Source: an uncultured Patescibacteria group bacterium
Lineage (GTDB): Bacteria > Patescibacteriota > JACMRA01
Direction of reading: 5' to 3'
Length of the DNA: 64,000 nt
Assembly: GCA_938041505.1 (NCBI GenBank)
Contig: CALITC010000004.1
Location: 47,228 to 111,227, forward strand
The position numbers were made by a program, and so were the translations under genes. A model generated the notes under the pieces. That model made no database searches and was not told where the DNA came from. It saw only the letters and a list, made by a program, of their open reading frames with translations. Positions 51,094 to 62,070 of the stretch are shown here, piece by piece (within the stretch, counting starts at the first letter, position 1; each line of letters opens with the position of its first letter).

Positions 51094-51663
51094 TTATTTT
51101 TTGCCCTTTTTCTCTGTCATCTTAAAATTACTCTTCCTATTACCGCGCTTTCGATAATACACTACGGCTATAATCGCACCGGCGACTCCAAGCAAGGTAA
51201 GCAGCACCGCTTCACCGCCTGAACGCACAGTAGTGTTATTTTCCGGAGCAGGAGTATTTTCTACAGGCGCAGGTTGAGAAACACTCTCTTTACTAGGTTC
51301 AATTGGGTTGGAAGTATCTATATTATTATTAAGATTGAACGCAGGATCTAGCTCAACAGTGTCGCCAGACTCATCAATCTCTTCATTGATAATTACCGGG
51401 TCCTCAGGCATCGGGACTTCTGCCGGACCATCTATAGTACCTTGATCGCTTGATGGCTCTGGCGCTGGTTCAGATTCGTCTGTTGTCGGTAACTCAATCA
51501 AACCTCCTCCAGGATTATTAGGGATACTTTGAGCTGTAGCATGATCAAGGTTTTCTATAGCACTATTACTAAGCATAACCAATCCAAATACAGACATTAT
51601 TACCATGCCTATACCGAGGAATACTAGATCATATGACAATACTTTGAGTTTGTTGTTCTTCAT
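51094..51663 (-). CDS. Surface protein with N- and C-terminal TM segments and Pro/Glu/Asp-rich middle
   Basis: N-term TM, acidic/Pro-rich stalk, C-terminal TM plus YYRKRGNRK tail. Confidence 0.65.
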   Translation of the reverse strand: MKNNKLKVLSYDLVFLGIGMVIMSVFGLVMLSNSAIENLDHATAQSIPNNPGGGLIELPTTDESEPAPEPSSDQGTIDGPAEVPMPEDPVIINEEIDESGDTVELDPAFNLNNNIDTSNPIEPSKESVSQPAPVENTPAPENNTTVRSGGEAVLLTLLGVAGAIIAVVYYRKRGNRKSNFKMTEKKGKK

Positions 51664-51875
51664 AAAATAAATGTTTATACTATAAAGTATATCACATATA
51701 CTAATGTTATGCAAACAAATTTCCAAATACTACAAATTCTCAACAGTTTGAATCTTATCAAATGCAGATCCAAAACTTGCCAAAAGCTGTTTATTTTAAT
51801 ATCGTTCTAATAAATACAATCAAATTTTTTATTGTTTGAAGCTAGTATTCTTATTAAATCAACATATTATACTCT

Positions 51876-52724
51876 ATGAAAAAAATAATCGCTGGACTCT
51901 TTGTTATTGCATTAGTAATTGCAGGAGTACTTATATTCGCACAGTCTGAAGACAATTCATCTAACGCAGACGTTGCCGTCTCTACTTACCCACTCTATGT
52001 GATCACCAAAGCAATGGCAGGAAATAGTCTAGATATAGAATTAATTGGTGCAAATGCTGACCCTCACAGCTTCGAACCAACCGCAGGAGATATCAAAACA
52101 ATTGAAGACGCAGATCTGTTCATCACTAACGGAAATGGTTTGGACGAATGGACAGAAGATGTTAAAACAGACACTTCAACTCTCGTTATTACAGAAGAAC
52201 TAGATTCCAACAACCTTCATCTTTGGCTCAACCCTGAAAGAGCTGTAGAAATCAATAACTTAGTGTCTACTAACTTACGGAATATGTTCTCTAATTTTAA
52301 CTATAACTCTCAACTCGAAGATGAGTTGAATATCTTAGAAAAAGAGTATGTTTCCACCTTAAGTCAATGCACCGTGGAATCTATAATTGTACCTCACAAC
52401 GCTTACGAAGAACTGGCAGATGAGTTTGGCTTCAGTGTATACGAGATCAGTACAGAAGAAGAAAGCGAGCCTTCTGGAAGAGATATTGCAAAAGCCGTCG
52501 AGCATATCCGTAATAATAACTTGAAATTCCTACTTCTTGATCCAGTCGAAGAAATTAATTATATTGATAATATTCGAGATGAAGTTGATGTTGAACTTAG
52601 AGATCTTCTAGCTTTCGAAAGCGCACCTGAAAATATTGATGATACTCTAATCATCGAAGAATATACTGAAGCACTAAGAGGTAATCTAGAAACTCTTAAG
52701 ACAGCTTTGTCATGCAACCAATAA
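51876..52724 (+). CDS. Metal (Zn/Mn) ABC transporter substrate-binding protein, ZnuA-like
   Basis: VSTYPLYVITKAMAG, DPHSFEPTAGDIKTIEDADLFITNG, NLHLWLNP, PHNAYEELADEFGF. Confidence 0.92.
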   Translation: MKKIIAGLFVIALVIAGVLIFAQSEDNSSNADVAVSTYPLYVITKAMAGNSLDIELIGANADPHSFEPTAGDIKTIEDADLFITNGNGLDEWTEDVKTDTSTLVITEELDSNNLHLWLNPERAVEINNLVSTNLRNMFSNFNYNSQLEDELNILEKEYVSTLSQCTVESIIVPHNAYEELADEFGFSVYEISTEEESEPSGRDIAKAVEHIRNNNLKFLLLDPVEEINYIDNIRDEVDVELRDLLAFESAPENIDDTLIIEEYTEALRGNLETLKTALSCNQ

Positions 52725-53380
52725 TCCAAGTTAGCCACCTTCACTACAAAGTTGAAGCCGAAATCATACTCAAAGACCTTAACTTTATAATTAATCAAGG
52801 AGAATTAGTCTTAATAACAGGAGAGAATGGCAGTGGTAAAACTACTCTCGTTAAACTTTTGCTAAATATCCAAAAGGCAACCTCAGGTAATATTTCTCTA
52901 TTCGATACCAATATCCAAAATTTTTCTGAGTGGAGCAAAATTGGCTACCTTCCCCAAAATCTATACCAAGTCTTAGAAGACCTTCCCTTAACAGTCGAAG
53001 AATTTATCCATTCAGGTGCGATCAAAAACGCTGGTTATTACTCCAAGAGAAGGCAGGAACTTAATGATATATTCAAATTCGATAGTTATTCCAATAAACT
53101 TCTAAACTCATTGTCAGGCGGGCAAGCCCAAAGAGTATTCCTAGCCAGAAGTTTAATCAATAACCCTAAAGTATTAATCTTAGACGAGCCAACTAGTGGG
53201 ATCGATAAGCAGTCGAAACTTAACCTAATTAGATTGATAAAAGAACTTCATAAATCAGATATTTGCATAATAATCATCACTCACGAAATCGATATTTTCC
53301 AAGAAATATCAGACAGGATACTCTGTATAAGTCAGAATTCAATCCAAAAAAACCCTGATCTCGAGCACGTCCACACTTAG
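52712..53380 (+). CDS. Metal ABC transporter ATP-binding protein, ZnuC-like
   Basis: GENGSGKTTLVKLLL, LSGGQAQRVFLARSL, LILDEPTSGID. Confidence 0.94.
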   Translation: MQPIIQVSHLHYKVEAEIILKDLNFIINQGELVLITGENGSGKTTLVKLLLNIQKATSGNISLFDTNIQNFSEWSKIGYLPQNLYQVLEDLPLTVEEFIHSGAIKNAGYYSKRRQELNDIFKFDSYSNKLLNSLSGGQAQRVFLARSLINNPKVLILDEPTSGIDKQSKLNLIRLIKELHKSDICIIIITHEIDIFQEISDRILCISQNSIQKNPDLEHVHT

Positions 53381-53397
53381 AATCATACTTAGACTAC

Positions 53398-54219
53398 ATG
53401 AACCTACTCTCCACAATATTAGAGATATTTGACTACCAGTTTATGGTATATGCCTTAATTGGTGGAACCTTAATTGCAATTTCGGCACCAATAATTGGAC
53501 AGTTTATGATATCTAGAAGATATGCCAACATATCCGATAGCTTAGCTCACATAGCATTATTAGGTATATCACTAGGTTTAATTGTCAACCAAAATACATT
53601 TGTATTCGGCTTAATCACCACAATTATTGCTGGAATTGGTATCGAGTATTTCCGCCAACATAATATTCTCAAAGGTGAAAGTGCTCTCGTATTATTCACC
53701 GTAACAAGTCTGAGCTCTTTGGCAATAATACAACAAAAAATACCATTGAGGCGATCTTTGGAATCAATATTATTTGGCAGTGTTCTCAATCTTGAGCCAA
53801 GCGATATAATTCTTACCGGAATACTGTCTATCGCCACAATTCTTTTCGTAAGCATCAATTACAAACAGCTCCTCAATATCTCTATCAATGAAGATCTTGC
53901 GAAAGTACTCGGCATACCGGTCAAAGCCTACAATTATATGTTAATGACTCTCGCTGCAATCATAATTAGTATTAGCCTAGAATTAATCGGAGGGCTCTTA
54001 ATCGGCGGTATTATGATTATTCCCGTGCTAACTGCCAGGCTCTATAAGTTAAGCTTTAAAAAAACTATTTTCATGTCTGTATTTTTCAGTGTACTTGCAG
54101 TTTGGCTCGGTATATTATCCGGCTGGTTGCTCGACCTACCTTCTGGCGCGGCGATCGTGATGACGAGCATTATATTTTTTGGAATAAGTTTCGCAACAAA
54201 CATACTTTTCAAAGAATAG
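53398..54219 (+). CDS. Metal ABC transporter permease, ZnuB-like (ABC-3 family)
   Basis: RRYANISDSLAHIALLGISLG, multi-TM, GGLLIGGIMIIPVLTAR. Confidence 0.93.
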   Translation: MNLLSTILEIFDYQFMVYALIGGTLIAISAPIIGQFMISRRYANISDSLAHIALLGISLGLIVNQNTFVFGLITTIIAGIGIEYFRQHNILKGESALVLFTVTSLSSLAIIQQKIPLRRSLESILFGSVLNLEPSDIILTGILSIATILFVSINYKQLLNISINEDLAKVLGIPVKAYNYMLMTLAAIIISISLELIGGLLIGGIMIIPVLTARLYKLSFKKTIFMSVFFSVLAVWLGILSGWLLDLPSGAAIVMTSIIFFGISFATNILFKE

Positions 54220-54329
54220 ACCTCTTTCCTAATCCCAAGCCTGTTAGATCAACCATATGGCGAAAAATAAAAAATATTGACGATGAGGTAAAGTTTTTCT
54301 ACTATTAGTTATAACATAACAGTTAACAT

Positions 54330-55019
54330 ATGAAAAACAAAGCATTGCTGAGCATAGTAACTCTATTATTAATAGTAATCGGGGTATTAGGCGTATCTTT
54401 ATTATCAAAAAATGACGAAGGAGATGATAACCAAACAACAACATCTGAGCTTGTAGAGTCTGACCCTGTCTCAACTAGTAGCCCTGCAGAGGACCTGCCA
54501 GATCCAGAAACCGTTCGCAAAATTATGCAAGAAAAGTTACAGCGCGTCACTGGGATCAACGAAGGTGTGGCTGTAGCAATCCAATCTTCCTTAAGTTTCC
54601 CCCAATCGACCTTAGAGATTACGGAAGACCAGACTTTTAATTTGAACGCTGGAGGGTTTGATTTAGCATTATTAGGTAACAAAAACTTAGCCATCGAAGA
54701 AGGTATCTACCCACAAGCAAAAATAATCGCTAGTGGACAATTAGAAATTGATGGAGGAGATGCATTTATGAATATAGACACCCTCACTCCAGAGTTCTAT
54801 ATAGTCGATGGTGACGGGCAAGAGCAGTCTCTAGGCGCAGAAGTGCAAGCTCAGTTACTCGGCAGTATTAGAGCCGCACAGATAGAGATTCCAATTGTAA
54901 GTAAAGCCAGTCCTATTACCATCCCAGTAGATATACGGGACCTAATCCAAGACGGTTTTGAAATCGAAAGCACCGAAGACGCAGAAGACTTCTATTTCGC
55001 CTTCTCAACATCATCTTAG
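54330..55019 (+). CDS. Membrane-anchored hypothetical protein
   Basis: 229 aa, N-terminal TM followed by acidic linker. Confidence 0.6.
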   Translation: MKNKALLSIVTLLLIVIGVLGVSLLSKNDEGDDNQTTTSELVESDPVSTSSPAEDLPDPETVRKIMQEKLQRVTGINEGVAVAIQSSLSFPQSTLEITEDQTFNLNAGGFDLALLGNKNLAIEEGIYPQAKIIASGQLEIDGGDAFMNIDTLTPEFYIVDGDGQEQSLGAEVQAQLLGSIRAAQIEIPIVSKASPITIPVDIRDLIQDGFEIESTEDAEDFYFAFSTSS

Positions 55020-55363
55020 GTATTTATATTCGAATACTATAGATTACAGCACTCATTTTTTCATGTAAATCAATGTGGTATCAAATGACGAACTTTGGCT
55101 ATTATTCAATAAAATTTGACCATACCTACCACTTAAAGATTCTCCCCATACCCTCTACCACAAAAATACCCAGAAACTTTTTCGCCAACCACATTTATAA
55201 ACCTGACCCTATTCACAAGGGTGCCACTCTTAACTCGCAAAATTAAAGTGTTTAGATAATCAACACTAGGTATTGACTTGTAAATTAGGTTCTTTATCAC
55301 TTCATTTTTACCAATAATTCTATATCAGAGTAACCAAACTAGCATAAAAAGACAAAAACGCAG

Positions 55364-55542
55364 CCCCTACAAATTAGGGATAGTTTGTGGGGATGTGAGG
55401 GCAAGAACTGAAATTATATCGCTTTTGTACTTTCGCTTAAAACAAAAATTTTAAGCAGGCATGAGGCCTCCGAAAATTTCTTAAATTTTGGAGAGAGAGG
55501 ATAGCGACTGTAGTATTGTAGCTTTAGCTCTGCAGAGCTAAA
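55364..55542. other. Hairpin-rich intergenic region, candidate structured RNA
   Basis: Four consecutive inverted repeats: 55364-55392, 55436-55455, 55470-55491, 55523-55542 (perfect 20-nt palindrome TTTAGCTCTGCAGAGCTAAA). Confidence 0.5.
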
Positions 55543-55570
55543 CAAAAATACGAAAGGCGTTAACTGATGG

Positions 55571-55641
55571 TTCGGAGACAGGGAATCGAACCCCGATTGG
55601 CTGAACCAGAACCAGCTGTCCTACCGTTAGACGATCTCCGA
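55571..55641 (-). tRNA. tRNA-Gln (CTG), CCA encoded at 55568-55570
   Basis: Acceptor TCGGAGA/TCTCCGA, loop TTCTGGT. Confidence 0.95.
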
Positions 55642-55732
55642 TTATGGTATCAATATAGCCTGAGATATGTTTTTTTGTCAATAAAACAAGCCCTATTGTT
55701 TGAGAGCTTGTTACGTGTTTATGGATAATATA

Positions 55733-56032
55733 TTAATTCCTCGCTTCAATTTCCAGAAATAGTAGGATGGACTCTGGCAAAATTGCTTTATCTACAGTTT
55801 CAACGTTTTCTAAATAGTACTTAATAATTTTTTCGATGCTGGTTGAAAGCAATTCAAAATGCTCAAAAGGTAGGCTGAATTCAACTGAATTCTGACCAAG
55901 AGTCTGCAAATAGAAGGTATTATTTTCAACCTTAATCACTTCACATAGAGCACGCCCATTGACGTTAAGAAATCCTGGCAATAAAATGTTTCGGCAATCA
56001 ATCACAAAGATCTGAGATCCTGGAGTATTCAT
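55733..56032 (-). CDS. Hypothetical protein
   Basis: 99 aa ORF. Confidence 0.5.
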   Translation of the reverse strand: MNTPGSQIFVIDCRNILLPGFLNVNGRALCEVIKVENNTFYLQTLGQNSVEFSLPFEHFELLSTSIEKIIKYYLENVETVDKAILPESILLFLEIEARN

Positions 56033-56163
56033 AATTATATATATCTACGCTTATCAATATTATTCTATAGCTCAACTCAACTATACAAACTCACTATTGT
56101 CAATTCTTCACAAAGTAGAAACTTATCTTGCAATCTTCTCAAAAAACCCCTAGTATAGGCATT

Positions 56164-57450
56164 ATGGATCAGAACGAAAAAATCAAGAAACATATTGAAG
56201 AAGGAAGGAATATATACATCACAGGCGAAGCAGGTACAGGTAAAAGCTATCTGCTTAATTCAATTGCTAGCGACCTAGCTACAGAAGATAAGGCTTTTGC
56301 AATATTAGCTCCAACCGGCCTCGCAGCTATCAATGTCAAAGGTCAGACCATTCATAAATTCTGCGGCTTTGCACCTAAACCAGGATATCAAATCCTCGAG
56401 AACCCTGACCAACTAAGAAGGACTCGCAAAGCAAAACTCTTACAAAAACTCGACATTATCATCCTCGATGAAGTCTCTATGATCCGAGCAGACCTTCTTG
56501 ACGCAATGGATATGTTTTTCAGAATCAATCGCAACAATGAGCGAGAACCTTTTGGAGGAATTCAGGTAATCATGTTCGGTGACCATTTTCAACTACCTCC
56601 GATAGTTAAAAGCTTTGAAAAAGAATACTTTACTCAATTCTATGAATCGCCGTATTTTTTCCACAGTAAAGTTTATGAAGAGTTAGCAATGCTCAATATC
56701 AAACTACTCAAAAACTACCGCCAAAGCGATCTAGAGTTTATCAAAATTCTCCAGCTTATCAGACATGGAAAATTACAACCCGTAGAACTTGAGTATATTA
56801 ATGAAAAGCTTCAAATATCCTCCACACCTAAGGAGCACTCCATCACAGTTGCCAGTCGCAACCAGCAAGTAGACCAAAAAAATCAATACCATCTGGATAG
56901 CATCGAGTCCAAAGAATACGTTTTTCGAGCCAGACAAGAAGGGAATTTTGACGAAAAATCTAGCCCGGCGGAACCCAAACTACATCTCAAGGTCGGTGCG
57001 CAAATAATATTTATAAAAAATGACCCTGAAAACAGGTGGGTCAATGGCACACTAGGAGAGGTGTTGCAGGTAAAATCTGCAAAAATTATCGTCCAGCTCC
57101 AGGATGGAAAAAAGGTGGAAGTCGAACCAGCTACATGGGAAAAAATTGAATACCAATTCAACGTAGAAAAAGGCGCTATTGAAGAAACCGTAACCGGATC
57201 CTTAATCCAATTTCCAATCAAACTTGCCTGGGCGGTCTCCATTCACAAATCCCAGGGACAGACCTACGAATCTTGCCTTGTAGACCTCGGATATTCTGCA
57301 TTTGCCCCAGGCCAAACATACGTCGCCCTCTCAAGAGCCAAAACCATTGAAGGGCTGTATCTCAAGCGAGCATTACGCAACAACGATATAATTACAGACC
57401 CTAAAATTACCGAATTTGAAGAAAATACTGAATGGAATGTAGAGCTATGA
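56164..57450 (+). CDS. PIF1/RecD-like DNA helicase
   Basis: GEAGTGKSYLLNSIA, LAPTGLAAINVKGQTIHKFCG, DEVSMIRADLLDAMD, WAVSIHKSQGQTY, YVALSRAKT. Confidence 0.92.
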   Translation: MDQNEKIKKHIEEGRNIYITGEAGTGKSYLLNSIASDLATEDKAFAILAPTGLAAINVKGQTIHKFCGFAPKPGYQILENPDQLRRTRKAKLLQKLDIIILDEVSMIRADLLDAMDMFFRINRNNEREPFGGIQVIMFGDHFQLPPIVKSFEKEYFTQFYESPYFFHSKVYEELAMLNIKLLKNYRQSDLEFIKILQLIRHGKLQPVELEYINEKLQISSTPKEHSITVASRNQQVDQKNQYHLDSIESKEYVFRARQEGNFDEKSSPAEPKLHLKVGAQIIFIKNDPENRWVNGTLGEVLQVKSAKIIVQLQDGKKVEVEPATWEKIEYQFNVEKGAIEETVTGSLIQFPIKLAWAVSIHKSQGQTYESCLVDLGYSAFAPGQTYVALSRAKTIEGLYLKRALRNNDIITDPKITEFEENTEWNVEL

Positions 57451-57530
57451 ATTGACAATTATAAATTTTGTTCCCAGCATATTCCCAAGCTGATTCGCAG
57501 CTATTATTAGCAATTTTATAATTATTTACT

Positions 57531-57875
57531 ATGACAGAAGAAAAGCAAAAATTAATCGCGCAATATACAGAAGACCTTACTAACAAGTGCGGCGTGGAAG
57601 TTAACGCTGAATTACTAGAGAAAATTGTCACCAAACTCGGACCATCAATCTTCAACGCAAACTCAAGCCTAGTAGCTGCTTCAAAACCAGAAGAACTAGA
57701 TAGAGTTAAGAAAAAATGGCTTGTTGAGACTTTGGATTTTGACTACGAAGACGACCTAGACGGAATTATCAACCGAGCTATCGAGACCTACGGCAGAAGT
57801 GAAAAAAACAAGTTCCGAGCAGTTATCTATTACTTAATCACAACGCAGCAGAATAAGGAATCTGAGGTAATGTAA
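57531..57875 (+). CDS. DUF2853-like small protein
   Basis: EELDRVKKKWLVETLDF...GRSEKNKFRAVIYYLIT resembles the DUF2853 C-terminal pattern. Confidence 0.6.
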   Translation: MTEEKQKLIAQYTEDLTNKCGVEVNAELLEKIVTKLGPSIFNANSSLVAASKPEELDRVKKKWLVETLDFDYEDDLDGIINRAIETYGRSEKNKFRAVIYYLITTQQNKESEVM

Positions 57876-57960
57876 CCGTGCATTCTCCAGCAAAGATATT
57901 TCTACCCTTAATGGGTAGTTTATTTTGACATATACCTCTATTTCTAGTAGAGTATCGACC

Positions 57961-60822
57961 ATGTCAATCATGGATAAGTTTACCCTACAGCAAGAAACGT
58001 TTATCGAAGAATACCAAACGTGGGCAAGGTTCTGGGAACACAACACAACCAAAGCAAAAATTCTCATGTTAGAGAACAACGACATCAACAAAGTCTTCAA
58101 TATATCTTTTCGAACACCGATTACAAATTCCAAAGGAATACCTCATATTCTAGAACACTCCGTACTCAACGGATCCAAAAAATACCCAACCAAAGAACCC
58201 TTTGTGGACATGCTCAAAGGCTCACTATACACCTATCTCAACGCCAGCACTTGGCCTGATAGCACACGATATCCTGTAGCCAGCCAAAACAACAAAGACT
58301 TCTATAATTTAGTGGATGTATATCTAGATTCAGTTTTAAACCCCCTCCTCGATCAAAAAACGTTCCAACAAGAAGGTTGGCATTACGAACTCAACAACCC
58401 CCAAGACCCGCTCTCAATCAAAGGAGTTGTCTACAACGAAATGAAAGGGTCATATTCCGACACAGACAACACTCTATTCGACTTTATCATGAGAGCTCTT
58501 TTCCCCGACACCCCATATAGGCATGATAGTGGCGGTAATCCAGATATCATTCCACAATTGACGTACGAGGAGTTTATAGATTTTCACAAAAAGCACTACC
58601 ACCCATCTAACAGCTATATTACCTTCTACGGCGACGACCACAGTGCCACAAGATTTGAAAAAATTGAAGAGTTTTTAAGAAATTACGAATATCAAAAACC
58701 AGAGGCTCAGGTATATACTCAGAAGCCTTTACAAAATATTCCAGACACTACTGAATACTTCGATCCTGGGGAAAACAGTAACGGCGGGTATATTACGAAA
58801 AACTGGCTACTTCATAATTGGAATACTTTCGAGTTAGAAATTCTTAACGAGCTACTACTAGGTAACCCCGACGCACCCCTCTACCAAAAACTAATCGATT
58901 CAGGTCTTGGAGAAGATTTGGTTCCAAGTGGATTCGAGACCTCTTTGGTACAACCATTCTTCGCCGTAGGACTCAAAAATGTTCCTCTCGAAGACTTTGC
59001 CGCCACAATCAAACTCATCGATGACAGCTTGTTACAAATACACCAGGATGGCTTCAAAGAGGCTGACATAGAAGCCGCCCTTAATTCCACAGAGTTTTAC
59101 TTACGAGAACTAAATACTGGCAGATCCCCACAAGGATTAACCCTGATTAATGCAGTACTTCAAAACTGGCTATACGACAGAGACTCTCTCGAAAACATCC
59201 AGTTCGAAACCCAGCTTATTCGGCTCAAAAATAAACTACAAGAAAACCCTAACTACCTATCAGATAGAATAAAAGAGCTGCTTATAGAAAACCCTCACCA
59301 TGCCATTCTTAAGCTAGAACCAAAACCAAAATTAATCCAAAGCAAAAATCAATCCACAAAACAAAATCTTGAAACTATCAAAAACAGCCTTTCTCAGCAA
59401 GAAGTTGATGATTTGATTTCTAATTCAGAAATACTCGCCAAGCATCAAGTAAAGCCAGATAGTCCAGAAGCTATAGCCGCAATCCCTAAGCTAACCCTCC
59501 AAGACTTACAAGGAGTTCCCGAAAAAATTAATACAACTATTACAGAATCTAAAACAGCCACCATATTGTCCAACACCATAGATACAAATGGAATAACTTA
59601 TATCAAACTCTGCTTCAATATAGACCATCTAAAACCAGAACAATATCTGCTTCTTCCGTTTCTAGAAAGAGGTCTGCATGAATTTGATACCCAAAATCAA
59701 TCTTCAGCTAAGATTAGTAACGAGCTAAACATTCACACAGGCAACTTCTCCACAAATATTCTCAACACTCTCACTACCACAGGAGAATTCAAGTCGTATT
59801 TTATTATAAGCGGCAAAGCATTACCTCATAAGATCCCAAAACTACTCAATATTCTTACCGAATTACTATCCGAGCTCAAGATAAATAACCACGCCAAACT
59901 AACACAATTCATCAAGGACGAAACTTTAGCGTATCAAAATAGTTTCGCAAGCAACGGTAACTCAATGGCGTTGTCACACCTCCACAGTCAGTTGCACATA
60001 CCTGGGCTACTCAATGACAAAGTAGGAGGCGTCGAAAGGTACAATTACTTAAAAAATCTGAGTAAAAATAACACCAAAGAGGATCTTAACACGCTGTCTA
60101 CTCAATTAGATCAACTTAAAAATACAACTTTTGGCTCGCATAAGCTACTTGTCAATATCACCACAAGTAACACTAACATAGCTAGAAATACGAAAGATAT
60201 ACAGGAATTTATATCAAAGCTGCCAGATACAAAACGATCTGCGTACGAACATGCCTTACCACAACAAAAAGATAACCTGGCCTTCATTGCTCCAACTAAA
60301 ATCAATTATAACTGCCTAGCTTTTACCATAGATTACGCTGGCGAAAATAACATTCTTCCACTTATCAAATATCTAAACTTAGACTACCTATGGAACAAGG
60401 TTCGTGTGCAAGGTGGGGCGTACAATTGCGGTGCTAGCTATTCCAGCCTCACCAAAACCTTCTCAATCAGTTCTTTCCGAGATCCGCGTACCACAAAAAC
60501 ATATGATGATTACATGGAGGTACCTACGTATCTCAAACAAAAACTCTCTTCCGAACAACTTCTCCAAAGTATCACAGGTGCTATCGGATCCTTTGATAGC
60601 CATCAGCTACCCAATCAAAAAGGAAACACAGCCTTACAAAGATACATTGTAGGCAGATCTTATCAAGATATAAAAGAGATGAGAGAAGCAATCCTCAATA
60701 CAAAAAACACCCACTTAGAAAGTCTTTCTGTAGCTCTAGCTGACATCGACCAAGCTCTTCGAGCGACAGTGACTAGCGCTGACAACAGTACTGAATACGG
60801 ATTTTCTACAATAAGTGTTTAG
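57961..60822 (+). CDS. M16C metallopeptidase (presequence protease PreP-like)
   Basis: GIPHILEHSVLNGSKKYPTKEPFVDMLKGSLYTYLNA (HxxEH), VVYNEMKGSYSD. Confidence 0.95.
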   Translation: MSIMDKFTLQQETFIEEYQTWARFWEHNTTKAKILMLENNDINKVFNISFRTPITNSKGIPHILEHSVLNGSKKYPTKEPFVDMLKGSLYTYLNASTWPDSTRYPVASQNNKDFYNLVDVYLDSVLNPLLDQKTFQQEGWHYELNNPQDPLSIKGVVYNEMKGSYSDTDNTLFDFIMRALFPDTPYRHDSGGNPDIIPQLTYEEFIDFHKKHYHPSNSYITFYGDDHSATRFEKIEEFLRNYEYQKPEAQVYTQKPLQNIPDTTEYFDPGENSNGGYITKNWLLHNWNTFELEILNELLLGNPDAPLYQKLIDSGLGEDLVPSGFETSLVQPFFAVGLKNVPLEDFAATIKLIDDSLLQIHQDGFKEADIEAALNSTEFYLRELNTGRSPQGLTLINAVLQNWLYDRDSLENIQFETQLIRLKNKLQENPNYLSDRIKELLIENPHHAILKLEPKPKLIQSKNQSTKQNLETIKNSLSQQEVDDLISNSEILAKHQVKPDSPEAIAAIPKLTLQDLQGVPEKINTTITESKTATILSNTIDTNGITYIKLCFNIDHLKPEQYLLLPFLERGLHEFDTQNQSSAKISNELNIHTGNFSTNILNTLTTTGEFKSYFIISGKALPHKIPKLLNILTELLSELKINNHAKLTQFIKDETLAYQNSFASNGNSMALSHLHSQLHIPGLLNDKVGGVERYNYLKNLSKNNTKEDLNTLSTQLDQLKNTTFGSHKLLVNITTSNTNIARNTKDIQEFISKLPDTKRSAYEHALPQQKDNLAFIAPTKINYNCLAFTIDYAGENNILPLIKYLNLDYLWNKVRVQGGAYNCGASYSSLTKTFSISSFRDPRTTKTYDDYMEVPTYLKQKLSSEQLLQSITGAIGSFDSHQLPNQKGNTALQRYIVGRSYQDIKEMREAILNTKNTHLESLSVALADIDQALRATVTSADNSTEYGFSTISV

Positions 60823-60845
60823 TATAGTACAACTATAAAAGTATC

Positions 60846-61325
60846 CTATTGAACGATCAAAGTTCCTTCCATACCCTGTTCTCTGTGATTTCCAATACTA
60901 CAATAGAACTTATATTCACCGCTAGCATCGGCTGGGATAGTAAATTCTACACGTTCGGTAGTTCCTGCTGAGAATGTTTCAGTTTGCACCCCCAGTTCGT
61001 CAATTACAAAGTCATGAAAACCTTCGCTGTTTTTGAGATCAAGTGCAACTGTAGATCCTGCCGCGAAAGTAAGCTGATTAGGTTCGAAGAAAAAATTACC
61101 CAACTCCAAAGTTTGTACATTATCACCGATAACGGCGTCTGCAAGTGGTGCGTCAGCCTCATTAATGGTAAGACTTACCTTTGTTTCTGCCGTAGACTCA
61201 TCTTGGGCTTGAGTTTGTTCAACATCATCATCTTTTACAGTGTTTTCATCGTCATTATTGAGCCACCAAAAACCACCAAATATCACGAGAGCAAGCACCA
61301 AAACACCAAGAAGTTTCTTAATCAT
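60846..61325 (-). CDS. Membrane-anchored cupredoxin (plastocyanin-like)
   Basis: FFEPNQLTFAAGSTVALDLKNSEGFHDFVID...YKFYCSIGNHREQGMEGTLIV with His/Cys/His/Met ligands. Confidence 0.88.
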   Translation of the reverse strand: MIKKLLGVLVLALVIFGGFWWLNNDDENTVKDDDVEQTQAQDESTAETKVSLTINEADAPLADAVIGDNVQTLELGNFFFEPNQLTFAAGSTVALDLKNSEGFHDFVIDELGVQTETFSAGTTERVEFTIPADASGEYKFYCSIGNHREQGMEGTLIVQ

Positions 61326-61391
61326 ATACTTTTAATTTCCACCAACTAAAATGAGTTGTCAACGGTCATTTTATGTCGCAGAATTACATCA

Positions 61392-61967
61392 ATGCCTTTC
61401 ACCACCATTCTTATACTCTCAGCCATGATGATCCTGCTTTTTGGCGGATGTGCACTTTTAATTGCCTGTATCTATGAGTTATGGTTCCATAACCATCCAC
61501 ACCGCATTGGTTACATCCCTTCACAACTATCAATTATAGAACCTCATTTAGAAAAAATACTATCCAAGCATATCGGTTCACATGAAAAAAAATACACCTT
61601 TTACGAATTAGGCTGTGGCACTGGGCATGTCCTTAGGTATATCTCTAAGCATCACAATTTTAAAAAGAACTTTGGGTTGGAGTTAGACTTAATCTGGTAT
61701 AATGTATGCAAGGTTCTATCCTCAAGCCAACCAGTGACTGTGATAAGAAACGATGTGACCAAGCACAGATACAATCATCCAGCATTTTTTTATGCTTACT
61801 TAAAACCCGAGATTCTGAAGAAAGTTTACGATAGCCAAGGCTTCCAAAACTCTCTGGTGGTCTTATTAACCTTCTCTATTCCAGGCGTAGAACCCCTTGA
61901 GACTATAAACATAACTGGAAGTCAGCGCTATCTACACCTATACGACTTTCGATCAGAAAAGTGCTAA
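61392..61967 (+). CDS. Membrane-anchored SAM-dependent methyltransferase-like protein
   Basis: N-term TM; FYELGCGTGHVLRYISKH motif I. Confidence 0.75.
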   Translation: MPFTTILILSAMMILLFGGCALLIACIYELWFHNHPHRIGYIPSQLSIIEPHLEKILSKHIGSHEKKYTFYELGCGTGHVLRYISKHHNFKKNFGLELDLIWYNVCKVLSSSQPVTVIRNDVTKHRYNHPAFFYAYLKPEILKKVYDSQGFQNSLVVLLTFSIPGVEPLETINITGSQRYLHLYDFRSEKC

Positions 61968-62070
61968 GTGGTATTTTACACAAATACTACCCGTATTATT
62001 GAGCTTATGGAGTATATCTTGACAATTTCCAAGATTAAAGGCTTAAATAGTAGTTAAAACCATAGCCTAC

